The notes under the pieces are model-generated. The model had not been told where the DNA came from. It made no database searches and saw nothing but the letters and a program-made list of their open reading frames with translations. The translations under genes and the position numbers were made by a program. From NCBI GenBank assembly GCA_029204225.1, contig CM055109.1, forward strand, positions 31,595,870 through 31,659,869: a stretch of DNA of 64,000 bases. Direction: 5' to 3'. Below, piece by piece: positions 10,775 through 22,984 of the stretch (positions within the stretch are counted from its first letter, which is position 1; each line of letters opens with the position of its first letter). Source of the DNA: Diphasiastrum complanatum. Its lineage: Eukaryota > Streptophyta > Lycopodiopsida > Lycopodiales > Lycopodiaceae.

Positions 10775-11440
10775 CTAGTTCAAGGATCGGTTGAGATCTG
10801 AGAGCATCCGTCAGTCGAGAACTGATGCGCGTGCATGGGTCGAGATCTGACTCGAGGTCGTCGGTTGAGATCTGACACGAGGTCATCGGTCGAGTTTTGA
10901 CGCGAGGTCGTCGGTTGAGTTCTAACGTGAGGTCGTCGGTTGAGATTGGGATGGAAGTTGTCGGTCGAGATCTGACATGAGGTCGTCGGTGGAGTTCTGA
11001 CGCGAGGTCGTTGGTCGAGATTGGGATGAAAACTGTCGGTCGAGATCTGACATGAGGTCATCAGTCAAGATCTGACGCGAGAGCGTCAGTCGAGATTGGG
11101 ACAAAAATTGTCGATTGAGATCTAACACGAGGTCATCGGTTGAGATCTGACGCAAGAGCGTCGGTCGAGATTGGTACGAAAACTGTCGGTCGAGATCTGA
11201 CACGAGGTTGTCGGTCGAGATCTGATGCGAGAGCATCGGTCGAGATGAAAAAACTGCATCGAGCAAATGCGTTGGTTGAGACGTGAGCAAATGCGTCGGT
11301 TGAGATTTTCAGCAAATGCGTCGGTTGAGATTTAAGCAAATGCGTCGGTTGAGACTTGAGCAAATGCGTCGGTTGAGACTTGAGCAAATGCATCGGTTGA
11401 GACGTGAGCAAATGCGTCAATTGAGATTTAACTCAAGACA
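10775..11440. repeat. 24-25-bp minisatellite, about 26 copies
   Basis: Two linked variants: from 10775 to about 11240 units such as TCGTCGGTTGAGATCTGACA plus CGAGG (25 bp), and from about 11260 to 11440 units such as GAGCAAATGCGTCGGTTGAG plus ACTT (24 bp). GTCGGTYGAG is shared by both. Because 25 is not a multiple of three, the array leaves several overlapping open frames on the minus strand that repeat ISTDD- and RSRPT-like words; I treat these as by-products. CpG is frequent here compared with the flanks. Confidence 0.92.
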
Positions 11441-13560
11441 TGGCAGGATTGTTCTATAGTGGCTCGGTCGAGAGTCAATGTGTAGCGGTCCGGTCCAGAC
11501 AAAAGTCGTGGCTCGGCTTGGGAAGGAGCATGAAGCGTCGGTTGAGATTGAGCTTCGCGCTAGTCAGGACGAAAGTGGTGTGGTCTATAATGAAGGTGTG
11601 GAAGTCCTAAGAGCGATGGTTGTGCTACACAGATCAGAATGGTTTGGGGCTGTTTAATGTCTATATAGCTGCGAAATGGCACCAAATGTTCACAGATTTC
11701 ACTCTTTTCGTGAACACGGTTCTATGGGTTTCTTTACTTCTTCGTTCTTTCTTCTGTAGTTATGGTTCTTACGAATTCTCTTCTTTATTAGAAAAGTTAC
11801 TAGACAGAAGTGTTACTCAGGTTGCAGCATGTATTTCCCAGCCTGTCAGTGGGAGTCACGGATCCGATACTTAGCTACATGCATTAACCAGCCATGTAAC
11901 CAGTCTTAGCTCAAGAAGATCAACCGTTTTGGAACAGGGAGTATTCCTACCACTATCTACTAAACCAAAAAACAATCAAGAACAAGATTAACTACTCAAA
12001 CAAGAAACAAGAAACAAGAAACTAGATTCCTAACAGCATAGTGACAGTCCAAGAATCAAGAAACACTCATTTCTTGATGCTTAGATTGCCCAAGAACAAT
12101 CAAGAACTGGAATGTAAGAAAGTATGCAAGATCTACACCACAAACCAGCCTATTTAGTTTACTTGCATGCTGATTCCTACCTTATTCCACAAACAAGAAA
12201 TGAATCCTAATCCACAACTAAGTAAGAAACAAGAAAACAAGATCCTAGTTAATCCACAATACAAGGAAATCAAGCATGCTCATAGAAACTTCACTCAAGA
12301 ACATTGCCATGAACAAGGATCTTAGCAATTATCAAGAACTCGTGGAGGATCCTCTTTATTTGCTCAAGAGAACTTGACAATATATTCAAAGCTCCCTCAC
12401 AAAAGAGAGGAGCCCTTAAATAAGCAAGAAGGCTGACCATGTGGAGCCCAAGTGGCAATTCCATCAAATTAGAAATTACATGTGGAATTTTCCCTTCCAC
12501 TAAAGGTCACCATCAAAAGGTGACTCACTTTAACTAATTTAAGGGAGGTCTACATTTATTTACAAAGCCTAGGAAACTTCTGCTCTCCTCCTTCTGAGAC
12601 CTCCTCAATCATGGGTGAGAGGTATTCTGTGTCTTCGGCTTGGCTCGGCATCTGGGGATTCTCTAGAATCTGGTAACAGCCTTTAGCACTTGTTGTTCCA
12701 CCAAAAGTCTTCTTAGCCATAGGAGTTCTTTGGTTTTAGAGAAAAAGGACAATTATGATTGTACTAATCAATCATTAAGAGTTATTGATTTCTTAATCCA
12801 ATGATCTATCAAGTTCTAGGTGTTAGATCTTGATCTAGATGCATTACACTATGATTTAAGCAAGAGCAATGGATCTAATGATTAAAATATTAGAGGAGCT
12901 GCCTCACACGTGTGGAGGATAGTACCTGTATGCCTGTAAACTGAGAGTAAAGTACTCAAGCTTAGAAATGCATTCCAATCACAAAAACACAAGACAAATG
13001 TGGAAAATACAAGCAAAACTAGAATTTGCCAATGTCTCATCAACTTCTCATTGATTTGGTTGATCCCTTTATAGATAAAGTACATCCACGAGCTGTGTAC
13101 TGTCCAACAAGCCTTCACACGTGTGAAGAGTGCCTAGTCATCCATACCCACCAATGGGAGCCATATATGCTCATTTCACAAAGTTGACTATTCTCTTTGG
13201 CTAGAAACAAAAAAGCTACTCTCCGCTGACAGGCAAAACACCAATATAACCTGTAAGCAGAAGTAAAGAAAAAGAAAAGACAGCAAATAGATTCTCAGTT
13301 GCAGGGAATCTGTCAACACATGCATGTGTGAGTAATAACTCATTCACATGGAAGTCCAATCTATTAATATAAAGTTTGACCAATTTGACCAATTTCAAGA
13401 TTCTATTCAAAGGTCAGTTTCACACTGGTGTAGATCTAGCTAAAATCAATCTAACTTTATAAAAGTGACTTATGTACATTCTTTCACACGTGGGAACAGA
13501 CTCCACATGTGTGAGATCCTATCAAGATCAAAATATATTAGGATCTACAAAGTACATCAA
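11441..13560. other. Non-coding stretch with no identifiable gene
   Basis: I find no conserved domain. The region holds an AACAAG-rich patch (about 11990-12020) and two perfect CACACGTGTG palindromes (12905-12914 and 13116-13125). It may be retroelement leader or LTR debris, but nothing proves this. Confidence 0.4.
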
Positions 13561-13569
13561 GTTGGAAGT

Positions 13570-13850
13570 GATATTTTTAACACTAAGTAAAAAAATATAT
13601 CTTTCATCTTTGTAGGGATAAAACTAGCTAGTTTTGTTAGACAATCAACTACAATCCAATTTGGATCACTGACCTTTTGAAACAACTATAGATATATGAG
13701 CTAAGTAAAAAACATTATCTTTCATCTTTATGGGGATAAAAGTAGCTAATTTAGTTAGACAATCAACTACTATCCATTGGCAATTTGAATCACTCTCTTT
13801 TTTGGTCTTGAGAAAACCAACTATAATACCATAGATATATTTTTCCATCT
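13570..13850 (-). pseudogene. Gypsy integrase core fragment, partly duplicated
   Basis: Minus-strand translation gives IVGFLKTKKESDSNCQWIVV and then LTKLATFIPIKMKDNVFYLA, matching the WVIVDRLTKSAHFLPIK block around the first catalytic aspartate of Gypsy integrases. The part from FIPIK to VVDC occurs twice, about 120 bp apart (13570-13690 and 13690-13810), as a local tandem duplication. No other domain is attached. Confidence 0.8.
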
Positions 13851-14242
13851 CTTATTGAGAGTTACAAGTAGATGCAACATTATGCATGTTCCCAAAGGTT
13901 CTAGCAGAATTAGATGCACTATTGTAATAGTGCAATCAGAGTAGACAGTAGATGTATTTTTTCATCATTCGACAATACATACTGCATTCAACAATTTGAC
14001 ACATGACTTATCTTGTTCTGTTGTTTTCTGTTATTCATGCTCTTACGATCTGATTTCTAATAATTGGCACTAAAGCGATCTTTCTCTATCATTCATTTTT
14101 CACACTTGTGAATGATAATAAATTGTGTTTATGATAGTATTGAAATAGTTTTTGTTATTATACTAACTACTGTTCTTCATACAATCGAACAATCATTGTC
14201 GAATAGTTATTCAACTCATATACAGCTTATTACTTTCCAACA

Positions 14243-15245
14243 TAGTATCAGACCCAGATAGTAGTAAAGCATTCATCTTTCTTGCTAGATTTTCAATATC
14301 AGATTTGTCTACTATGGATGCATCATCTTCAAATTCTATCAAAAAGTTGGATGGCGACAACTATCAATTATGGAAATTCAAAAGGGGGTGATCCTACAAG
14401 CGAAAGAGCTTTGGGAAGATGTCAAAGGTACTAAGATTAAGAATATTGCAGATCCAGCGGCCATTACTAAATGGAAGCAAAAGGATGGAAAGGCCTTCGC
14501 TCTTATCACTCTCAATATTAGAGATAATTATATCAGTCATATTCGAAGTGCCTTGAACTTTGAGGCTTGGAATATTCTTAGCACTCTCTATAATATTAGA
14601 GATGTGACTGCCAATTTTCATTTGAGGAAAAAGGTTTTCTCATTCAAAATGGCTTATTCATATTCGATTATGAATCACTTGAACAACATCAAAAATCTTC
14701 TTGAGCAGATGTCTACAAGTGGCACAAAAATGAACGATGTAGATGTTGTCATGAATCTTCTATCGAGCATTTCTGACACCTACGAAAATTTGGTAATCAT
14801 TATTTTTACTTAGCAAGGTCTTACATTAGCATGAGTTTTATCTATGGTAATCTAGGAAGAGATTTGGAGAAATAGATCTTCATTCTCTCATTTGGAACTA
14901 GAAAAAGCGCTTTATTCAAAGAAATTTGATAAGAAAAAGAAGTCAAAGAAAGTACAAAAGTCCAATAATAATTCGAATTCATAACAAGGCGCAAATTCGA
15001 ATTCAGCTTCATCGAAATCAAAATTGTTTTGAAGATATTGCAAATGAACCAGACATTTCCTAGAGGATTGTCGAATTCTCAAATAAAAAAATTAGCAACA
15101 ACAACAATTGCAGCAAAAGGTTCAAAATACTTCGACAAAGAAGCTGATGAAACAACATTTATGGCAATGAAGATCGACAATAGGAAGAGATGGAGCAGAA
15201 GACCTTCAAATGATACAATGCGAGTAGCTCCCCACATTTAAGATA
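14243..15245 (+). pseudogene. Copia gag (UBN2-type) remnant with decayed primer site
   Basis: TAGTATCAGACC at 14243-14254 after TTCCAACA looks like an LTR end plus a mutated TGGTATCAGAGC primer-binding site. It is followed by MDASSSNSIKKLDGDNYQLW (from about 14314), a frameshift, then ELWEDVKGT, WKQKDGKAFALITLNI, NFHLRKKVFSFKMAYS, MNHLNNIKNLLEQMSTSG and VVMNLLSSISDTYENLV. This is the Copia gag core (DUF4219 plus UBN2). A zinc-knuckle trace follows near 15025-15070, with stops. Nothing downstream resembles pol, so the element is a 5' stump. Confidence 0.85.
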
Positions 15246-16284
15246 GTTGTCAGAGGCTGCTAGAAGTGTTGCCAAATCTGTGGAGCGTCATTCGAGCTGG
15301 CTCCATTAGGCTTAAGAGGACCGTCTGTGTTGGAAATTGGCCAGGTGTAGACTGCTACATAATGGCCTAGATTCTTTAGCATAAGTTGGCGAGCGATTAT
15401 TGACAGATGCATGACATGTATGATGTAAGTGTTGTCTACCTTTACTAGTTTGTGTTTATTCTCCATGTTGTATAATTGAAGATTGCAGTTCATTATTGCA
15501 AGATGGAACACTCATGACACAAGTTTTGATACAGCAATGCAATTGCACATTGCCATGTAGGTTTCCAACAACAAATTCTTGAACAAGATATTCGCCATTG
15601 CAAGTTTGATTCCATTTCATAATACCAACAGGGTCCTCCTTGGGATACATTGGTTTTTTTATGTAACCTCTATTACTACCACCAATGAAACGATTGTGCT
15701 GCTCTTTTCATTGTAGTGTGCTACCATTTGTTTTTCTAAAATGCAATTTGTAATGTCTTCATGTAATGTGTTCATAGATGAAGCTTTTTTAGAAATTGAA
15801 CGCTGGAATGTAACTTCTAGTCTTGTGACTATATCTTCCCATCATAAGAAGTTGTTGGGGATTTATTGTACTCATTAAGGATGGTAATTTGTACTTCATG
15901 TTGGGTGTAGTCCAGCAAATGTAGAGGAAACTTTGAGCTTTGAAGTTGTATGCATGCAATATGTCGCTAGGATGCATTAGCCTTGGTTTGGAGCTCTAAC
16001 TACTTTTAAATGACATGTTGTTGCTACTATTTTATTTGTATTTGTGTGCATTTGGACGTGGGTGAGAATTCGAGATAATATATTTCAATTGTTTATAAGA
16101 TGTCAGTAGAGGTTGTACAATATGCACTACAATGTATGGGTTTATTCAAAGTTATTCCATAGTATAAAACTAACTTTTTAGATTTGGAATGTTTTTATGT
16201 TTTGAGATTTGATTTGAAGACAAGGCACTGTCATTTCAAGCTCATTTTTTTTCAGCTACAAAATCACTTATGTACTAGTAGTAG
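15246..16284. other. Non-coding stretch, nothing recognised
   Basis: T-rich sequence without domains or clear repeats. It separates the Copia gag stump from the LTR fragment at about 16285. Confidence 0.4.
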
Positions 16285-16690
16285 CTATCGTAAACCGTGG
16301 TGATGACCGGCAGCGGAAGCTTGAAGCTTTGAGCGTAGGCGTGTAGGATCGGAAACGCAACAGTTAGCAGCAGAAATATTCAAGATGAATTATTCATACA
16401 AATTAGGCAAATGAACAATACAGTGGTAATTAATATCAACAGTGAGTACAATGGCTTGAAGTAATAACTTCATCTTGTTGAGCGTGATAACGCTGGCTAT
16501 AGAAGAACTCTGATTATAATGTTAAAAACACTTACATTGCTTGATTCAGCTAGTAGTATATATTTACAAGTATCTTCAGAAATATCTTACAAGCATTGAA
16601 GGCTATTAACGCCAGTCTTTCTATATGTACAAAGTGGGTAACCGCCCTTGGAATATTTAGCAGTCCAGTTGTTTTAGGGTTTATGATAAA
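16285..16690 (-). repeat. LTR fragment, same family as the LTR at 32767
   Basis: The minus strand aligns with the 3' part of the plus-strand LTR at about 33010-33380. Shared words include AGCGTTATCA(C/T)GCTCAACAA, GATATTAAT, TCTGCTGCTAA and TTCCGATCCTACACGC, in the same order. The first part of that LTR (TGTTGGAATTC..) is not found here, so it is a truncated solo fragment. Confidence 0.75.
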
Positions 16691-16726
16691 TTGGCGACGT
16701 CATCTGCCACTGTTGGAGAAACCCGA

Positions 16727-16965
16727 AGGTGCCTTTGAAAAGCAAAGGTAGAGAAAATGCGAAAAACCCGACAGTGCCCTTAAAATGAAGTTTGGTCATA
16801 GTGTCGCATTTTTTCCGAAGGTAGAGAAATGCAAAAAACCCGACAGTGCCCTTAAAATGAAATTTGGTCACAGTGTCGCATTTTTCCCGAAGGTAGAGAA
16901 AAGTGAAAAACCTGACAGTTCTCTTAAAATGAAATTTTTTTCTAAAGGTGTCGCTTCATCCCGAC
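16727..16965. repeat. About 75-bp tandem repeat, 3 copies
   Basis: The block AAATGAARTTTGGTCAYAG, GTCGCATTTTT, CCGAAGGTAGAGAAA, CCCGACAGTGCCCTT recurs at about 16730, 16790 and 16856, with a decaying fourth unit to about 16965. Confidence 0.85.
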
Positions 16966-17280
16966 AGTGTCACTTTTTTTTCGGACAGTGCGAAAAAGGC
17001 TTGTCGGTCTTCGGCTGTTTTCAAGATGCTCATTACTTGAACAATTTGTTAAGGCTGAGCATAAGAAATCTATCAGTAGTAACATAGTTGTGTTTGTTTT
17101 TGCTGAAGTCAACGATTTACATCTCGCACCATTGTTGGATACAACCAAACCATACAATTGTACCTTAAACTAGTGAATATGGCCCTATTCTCATCATGCC
17201 CTAAAGGCCAATGCAAAGTTCAAACACACCAATATGTCACATTCTTGAAAAAGAGAGTGATAAATTTGTGTCATTGTGAA

Positions 17281-17465
17281 GGTGGAATTGTCGAAAATGA
17301 ATCCAATGAATTTGTTATCATATCAACATTGGTGTTGTCCTTGAGTTCAATGTAGTTCAGGTTTGTCAAGGAGTTCATTGTGAATGTGCAATTGCCATAA
17401 ATGAATCCAATGAATTTGTCGTTACATTGGTTTTATTCTTTGAGTTCATTGTGGTTCATGCTTGT
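17281..17465. repeat. Direct duplication of about 100 bp
   Basis: AATGAATCCAATGAATTTGT followed by ACATTGGT, TTGAGTTCA and TTCAKGYTTGT occurs at about 17298 and again at about 17400. It probably lies in or beside the Gypsy LTR whose start is at 17859. Confidence 0.7.
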
Positions 17466-17469
17466 TCAA

Positions 17470-17859
17470 GTTACGAATGAAGCCACAATTGCTTGAAGCA
17501 TCACATAAGCAAGCCTTAACCCTAGAAAGTAGGAAAGAGAGATTAAGGAGACTAAAGAGAGAGATCAGTATCATCAGTTGAGTGACAAATGACAGAGATT
17601 CCCTACTTATAGCCTAGAGGAAGCCCTAAAAGGAAGCGCCCAACTGGAAGGGATAATAGTGCATCCTCCAAGAAAGCCCCCACTCTCCAGTAATATGTCC
17701 AAATGCCCAAATAATGAATAATAAGGCCCAAGGCCAACCATACAGTCTAAGTGTCAATAATGAATAAAAAAGGGCCCAAGGCCTGCTTATGCATGAAGTA
17801 AAGTAAATGTAAATGGACGTGGCGAATGTAATGAGCCGAGTCCGTAACTCTCCCTGACA
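17470..17859 (-). repeat. Probable 3' LTR of a Gypsy chromovirus relic
   Basis: On the minus strand TGTCAGGGAGAGTTACGG begins at 17859, directly downstream of a Gypsy chromodomain, and a CTATAAG TATA-like motif follows near 17610. The far end is not fixed; I place it before the duplicated block but it could extend to about 17300. Confidence 0.5.
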
Positions 17860-17939
17860 CACAACAAAAGACCCAACTGCCAAAAAGAAACTGGAAACAA
17901 CAGCAAGCCCTGGTGCATCAACAACTAGAGTAGCATCTA

Positions 17940-18066
17940 ATGTAGAGGAAGCAACAAGTGCAGCAAGAGCACGAGCCTGATGATCTGCAAGTGATGGTGT
18001 ATGATAAAAGACATCAATAGGTTCCCATGTGGCCTCCTCAACAAGATGACCATCACACTGGACCAA
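17940..18066 (-). pseudogene. Gypsy chromovirus chromodomain, C-terminal end
   Basis: The minus-strand frame starts MVQCDGHLVEEATWEPIDVF, the WxxxxxEEATWE block of chromodomains attached to plant Gypsy integrases, and continues LADHQARALAALVAS. Sequence further upstream (18066-18270) is out of frame. Chromodomains steer integration to modified chromatin. Only the tail remains, next to a likely 3' LTR. Confidence 0.7.
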
Positions 18067-18489
18067 AAACTAAATTTGTCGGTGGCATCGACTATGGTGA
18101 AGGCAAACCTGGTGAATGGCGGCTGGTAAGAAAGGGAACAACTCAGGATCAACATTGTGGCGACGAAGGGAACATCTCGGTCGCGTCATCTTAAACCAAG
18201 CAATATGGCACAACCAAGAATTCCAAGGAACCAGAAGAAGATCATGAAGCACCAGGAATGACAACATATCTGTACTATAGATAAATAGTTATAAGTGAAT
18301 CCTAACGATGTTCCATGCTTTTAGCCTCTTTCAAGAGTGAGAGCCTTCCTTTGTCACCCTATAGTTAGAACATTGATAGCCATTTTTATCAAAGATAAAA
18401 AAAAAAAATAGCTAACACTGCTCATGCAAGAGAAGTGAGGAGTAGGGCGAGTTTGGCCTCAATATATAGAGCCAAAAGCAACCTGGGCA

Positions 18490-18744
18490 CATAGCCATGC
18501 ATAGCCCTAAGTTCCCTATACATAGATTCACCTAGAATAGAGTCCTGAGCATGGATCACCTATTCATAGAATTGCTATTGATAACTCTACACATGCATTC
18601 ACTGTCTCAAACCTTGTCTAAACTCCATTTAGTGTGCTGGGCCTCACAAGGATATTAGTTACTTTCGGGTCACATCCAATATGACGTGGCATAACTAACA
18701 GCTTGATTTACTGGAGTACCGTAATATCCAAAAATAGAACATTT
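18490..18744 (-). repeat. LTR fragment related to the LTR at 58925-59370
   Basis: On the minus strand the sequence from about 18744 (TGTTCTATTTTTGG) reads through GGTACTCC, CAAGCTGTTAGTTATGCCAC, ATCCTTGTGAGGCCCAG and AAATGGAGTTTAGACAAGG, almost the same as 59090-59330 in the same orientation. A more distant relative lies at 55210-55355. Confidence 0.75.
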
Positions 18745-19872
18745 AACTTTTCTTTTTACTAAACAATGCTTCTCAAAAATAACAAACAAGACAAATGAGA
18801 CTCGATTTTTGCCCGTGTGAGTCTCTCCCAATTTCATACACAAAGTCTCTCTTTGCCTCCCAATCACACACGTTCTATCTTAAATATCTATATCACTCAT
18901 TTGCAGATAATGTGGAACCTCTCCTTGATTTTTAAATGTATTTTAACTCTAAACTGAATGCAATTAGAGGAATAATAATATAGTTGTGGTATGAATTATG
19001 CGTGTGATAAACTGACCAAAAAGAAAAACATATACAACTTTTTACCAATTTGCCATTAGAAATGAATTTCATACTAAGATATATTGTATTGTAAGAGCAA
19101 TAATTCATACCTGATGTAATATAAGCTCCGATCTTCCCCCACCTCAATACAACTCAGAAGTCCACCATTGTAGATTATCTCAATATTTCTTCGCTCAGAG
19201 TGTCCATTTTCTTCAAAGTCTCGATCAAAGGGCATCTATTTACTTTTTATCCTTTTCCATCTTTTGTAATTGGAAAAAAAAAGACCATTTCTATTTCATA
19301 ACGAAAGCATTTCCATTTGATTTTTTTATCTCAACCTTCATCTATAAGCTCAAATAATCAAGGGCTTGTACTCGACCTCAATGGAAGAAAAAAAAAAACT
19401 GTGTCTTGATATTTTGAGAGCCATGCAATGACTCTTTTTCCAAGACTCTCTAGCATGAGAACTTATGGATTTTCTATCCATCCTATTCTCTACAAAATTT
19501 GAATATAAAAATGCAAATAAAACATGTCACTACTCTATACACTATGCCAAAGTTCTTACATCATTACAAAGCTTACAATGGAATGATTCTAACACTATAG
19601 CATCAGGAGTAATTTATTCATTACTTTTGAAGATAGGTAATGGAATGGACTGGATTTGTCCAAAACCACCAGTCCAATCCGAAATGTGCATATAGTCATA
19701 AAAAAAATTCACAATCAACAAGGTCGTTTGCAGTTCTACCTTTAAATTGCAATTTTTAATATCAGTGTGTATTACACCTAACAAACCTCAAGAGATCCAG
19801 TTGGCTCTCATTCATTTGTATTGGATGTATATAAAAATGTGAGCGAAAAATAATCATTGTCTTACAAAAAGT
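18745..19872. other. Non-coding AT-rich stretch, nothing recognised
   Basis: No domain, LTR end or tandem structure found on either strand. Confidence 0.4.
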
Positions 19873-20620
19873 GATTATGAAAGAAATAGAATTGCAAGTA
19901 ATACATCAATATTAACAATTAAATTTTTTGTGGTCTTGGGAATTTAGCCCTCTCACATTTATCTAAAAAATGCATATAAACATGCTAGACTAATATTTCA
20001 AATATAGACTTTCCTCATGATGATATTTTGAAATCCATAATTTTGGTCTTCCAATAAGATCTAAATGAAAATTTTGCATTCTCGCTTTTTTAAAATATTT
20101 CTTCCAACGATTAATACAATTCCCAAGAGGTTTTTATATACTTTCTTGGCACCCATGATCCATTGTCATCTTTTCTCATTGAAAAGAAGCACAAGTCTCC
20201 TTGATGACGCCATGCGTTATGTGTTGAAAGCTATCTTATTGAATAAAAGAAATAGAAGTGCAAGTAATACATCAATACTCACAATTATATTTTTTGTGAT
20301 CCTAGGAGTTTAGCTCTTGACATTTATCTTGAATGCATATAAACATGTTAGACTAATTCAAATCTAGATTTTCCTCTTGACGACGTTTTAAAATCCCATA
20401 ATTCTGGTCTTCCAATAAGATCAAAATGAAGATTTTGCATTCTTGCTTTTTCGAAATATTCCTTTCAATACAATACCCAAGAGTTTTTTTTTGTATACTT
20501 TCTTCGCACCCATGATCCATTGTCATCTTCTCTCATTGAAAAGAAGCACAAAGCCGATTGAGGAGCCCGATCTTGACAACACCATGCATTATGTGTTGAA
20601 AGCTATCTTATTGAAAATGT
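19873..20620. repeat. About 370-bp tandem duplication
   Basis: The unit starting GAAATAGAAKTGCAAGTAAT occurs at about 19883 and about 20250 (offset 366), and both copies run in parallel to GTGTTGAAAGCTATCTTATT at about 20221 and 20593 (offset 372). Copies differ by scattered substitutions and small indels. One indel of about 20 bp follows GAAAAGAAGCACAA (AGCCGATTGAGGAGCCCGAT is present only in the second copy). No coding potential is convincing. Confidence 0.9.
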
Positions 20621-22984
20621 GTGTAAGCAAAATTTTGAAACACTAGAACTTTTTGTGCTATTGGTTAACTCTAGTTAATGAAATAAACCATGATTCGACA
20701 AGGCATGGACATTAAAGTTACTTACTCATTTTAACCCTGCATATCCTTATATCCCCTATATAGTTCAATTTTTCTTTATCTATTTTAATTTGAAACGAGC
20801 TATGTTGAGTAGAAGCTTGATATGAAGGTTTCTATTTGTCATGGACTTCTATTTTTGTGTTAATATGCACAAGTTGGACTTTGTAAATATTGAAATGGCT
20901 CACACCAACCTGTCACTATTTTGTAAGAAAATGTAAATATGCTTGTATTTGGTATGGGTGCTGGGTCTTAATTTAGAGGTTGCTGACCTAACCTCCTAAA
21001 AAATAAGAGTTGACTAATTAACAAGGCATGTGTCATATGCCCACTAGGACACTTAGTCCAATGTATGAGTGACATGTGTCCTCTAGCAAATGTGGGCTGC
21101 GCATCGAGTATGTCATGAGTTGACAATAAGACAAGTCAAGGTAAAGTGGGTGCTTGAGGTAGGAGGGTGTAGGAGCTTAAGAGGGGGAAGCCTCTTAAGT
21201 ATGCCTTATCTTTCTACTATGCGGCAGTGGCTAGGAGGAGCCTTAGCATCAATGCTCTAATGTGTTTATGCTAGAATATTGATAGTAGATATTTGGTGCC
21301 TACTTGCTGTAGGTTTACTTGAGATAGCTTTGTGAGACAATTGGTCCACATGGCAACACAAGTCAACCATCATCAATAATAATAGGAAAGGACAAAGCTA
21401 AACTAGTAAATCAATTGAGGCCTAAATACCTTGTTGATGGTAAACCTCTCCACAACCCAGAAGACCTCCTATATTTGATGCCTCTTGTAACCCAACAAGA
21501 CAAGGCAGATGTGCAATTTTCAACCTTATGGAATCCACCCATGAAGTCTTAGACCAATTCAACTGGATCATGCAGACCTACTCATGTAATGTCAGGTGCT
21601 CTGGTTTTCTTTATATTCCAAAGGCACCTTCAAAGGCATATTATGCAAAATGGACTTCTCTTTCCATCATTCCAAAACGTTGTTATGTTCTCCCTCCAGA
21701 AAATTGGTGATTTTCTCTCCAAGACTGGGATTCTCTCAAAAAATACCCTCACACCTGCTCATTACACAGGGGAATGACCTCTTCCCCTTGGGCGTTCCAC
21801 CTGCTCAGGCACCCGGCCTCAGGCAGTGTGCCCTCCCAGGGCGGAAGGCCCACGACTGTGGGCCTTTTCCCCCTTTTCCCCCACTTCAATAGCACCTGCA
21901 AGTAGGTCCAAGAGGAAGTGCAGCCTGAAGCTACTCGCTTCACATGTATTGCAGGACATCAAAGCAAACCTAACTTCACAAGATATACAACATGGAGCAT
22001 ACAGATCTGGCAGTTTCTTGATTGACAAGGACCTCACAAACTGTTTTAAAGTTATGAACTGCAAATGCACTCACAAGGATCTCAGCCTCTTATAAATCAA
22101 AAGAAGCTTTAGGATTATTGTACCTTGGAGCAACATAAAAAATCAACAGTTCATGAAAATGTTATAATGCTCCCACTAATCCAATCCTATATTCTCCAGC
22201 AGCTTAAGAAAATCATGTGGGCCTCTCAAACAGTGCCATACAAACTGAAACATCTAAACTTTCCTGACAGAGCTACAAAATAGCGCAAAATACTACTTAT
22301 ATCAAGTAAATCGATGTCAACAGTACTGATTTTAAGTGTTACATTCGAAAAATATTTGAAGTGTCACTCTCCCCAGTTGGAAACTTGTACCTAAAATGAC
22401 GTTGAATACTGTTTCATAAAATTTCAGCTACAGTTACAAAAGGTGGGGTCTCTGAAGTTGAACATAAAATATATGCATATTGGATACTAATAACACCAGC
22501 AAGCAAGTGCAACAGATCTGAATTACTGTCGTTTTACAAGAAGTAAAGCCTAGTGAGGATGGAGTGATATAAAACAGGAAGCAGCCGCATCTAATTGCCT
22601 GTAAACAAGCAAAATTTTTTAACAGACCATCTTTCCGCTTCTCACTAATTTGACATAAAATGATTGCTACCGAAACAACACTTTTCACTAGTCACCCCCC
22701 TCCAATAACTTAGTTTGAGTTGAAGCAATATGCTATAAAATAGCACTCATTCAACAATAGAAATTAAGATCTTTCAAATGTCAAATAGCAAGGTCAAAAT
22801 TCCATACAGTTAGCTCCATTTGACAGACTATAATATCTAAAATTGGCCGATGTGAGTTGCATATAGCTCATCGTCAAGAATCAACAATTGTTCTAAACGG
22901 GACAACTTGGTACTATTAAAATGAACACAAAATAAAATCATGTGCCATTGCCTCAAAACTTTCACAAACTAATCATGAACCTCT
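20621..22984. other. Non-coding region downstream of HSP70-17
   Basis: No gene recognised. The stretch contains short hairpins at 21176-21199 (CTTAAGAGG stem) and 21845-21866 (AAGGCCCAC stem). The last few hundred bases before 22985 should include the 3' UTR of the minus-strand chaperone gene. I see no canonical AATAAA on the minus strand close to the stop, so the 3' end cannot be placed. Confidence 0.5.

Noticed and set aside
10780-11420. Minus-strand proteins with repeated ISTDD / RSRPT words
   Set aside because: They are overlapping open frames produced by a 25-bp tandem repeat that rotates through all frames; no start context or domain supports them.
10775-11440. CRISPR-like array
   Set aside because: The units are contiguous variants of one 24-25-bp repeat with no unique spacers, in eukaryotic DNA with no cas genes.
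21845-21866. Hairpin AAGGCCCAC-GACT-GTGGGCCTT followed by TTTT as a terminator
   Set aside because: Rho-independent termination does not apply to plant nuclear genes and no gene ends here; the stem is short enough to occur by chance.
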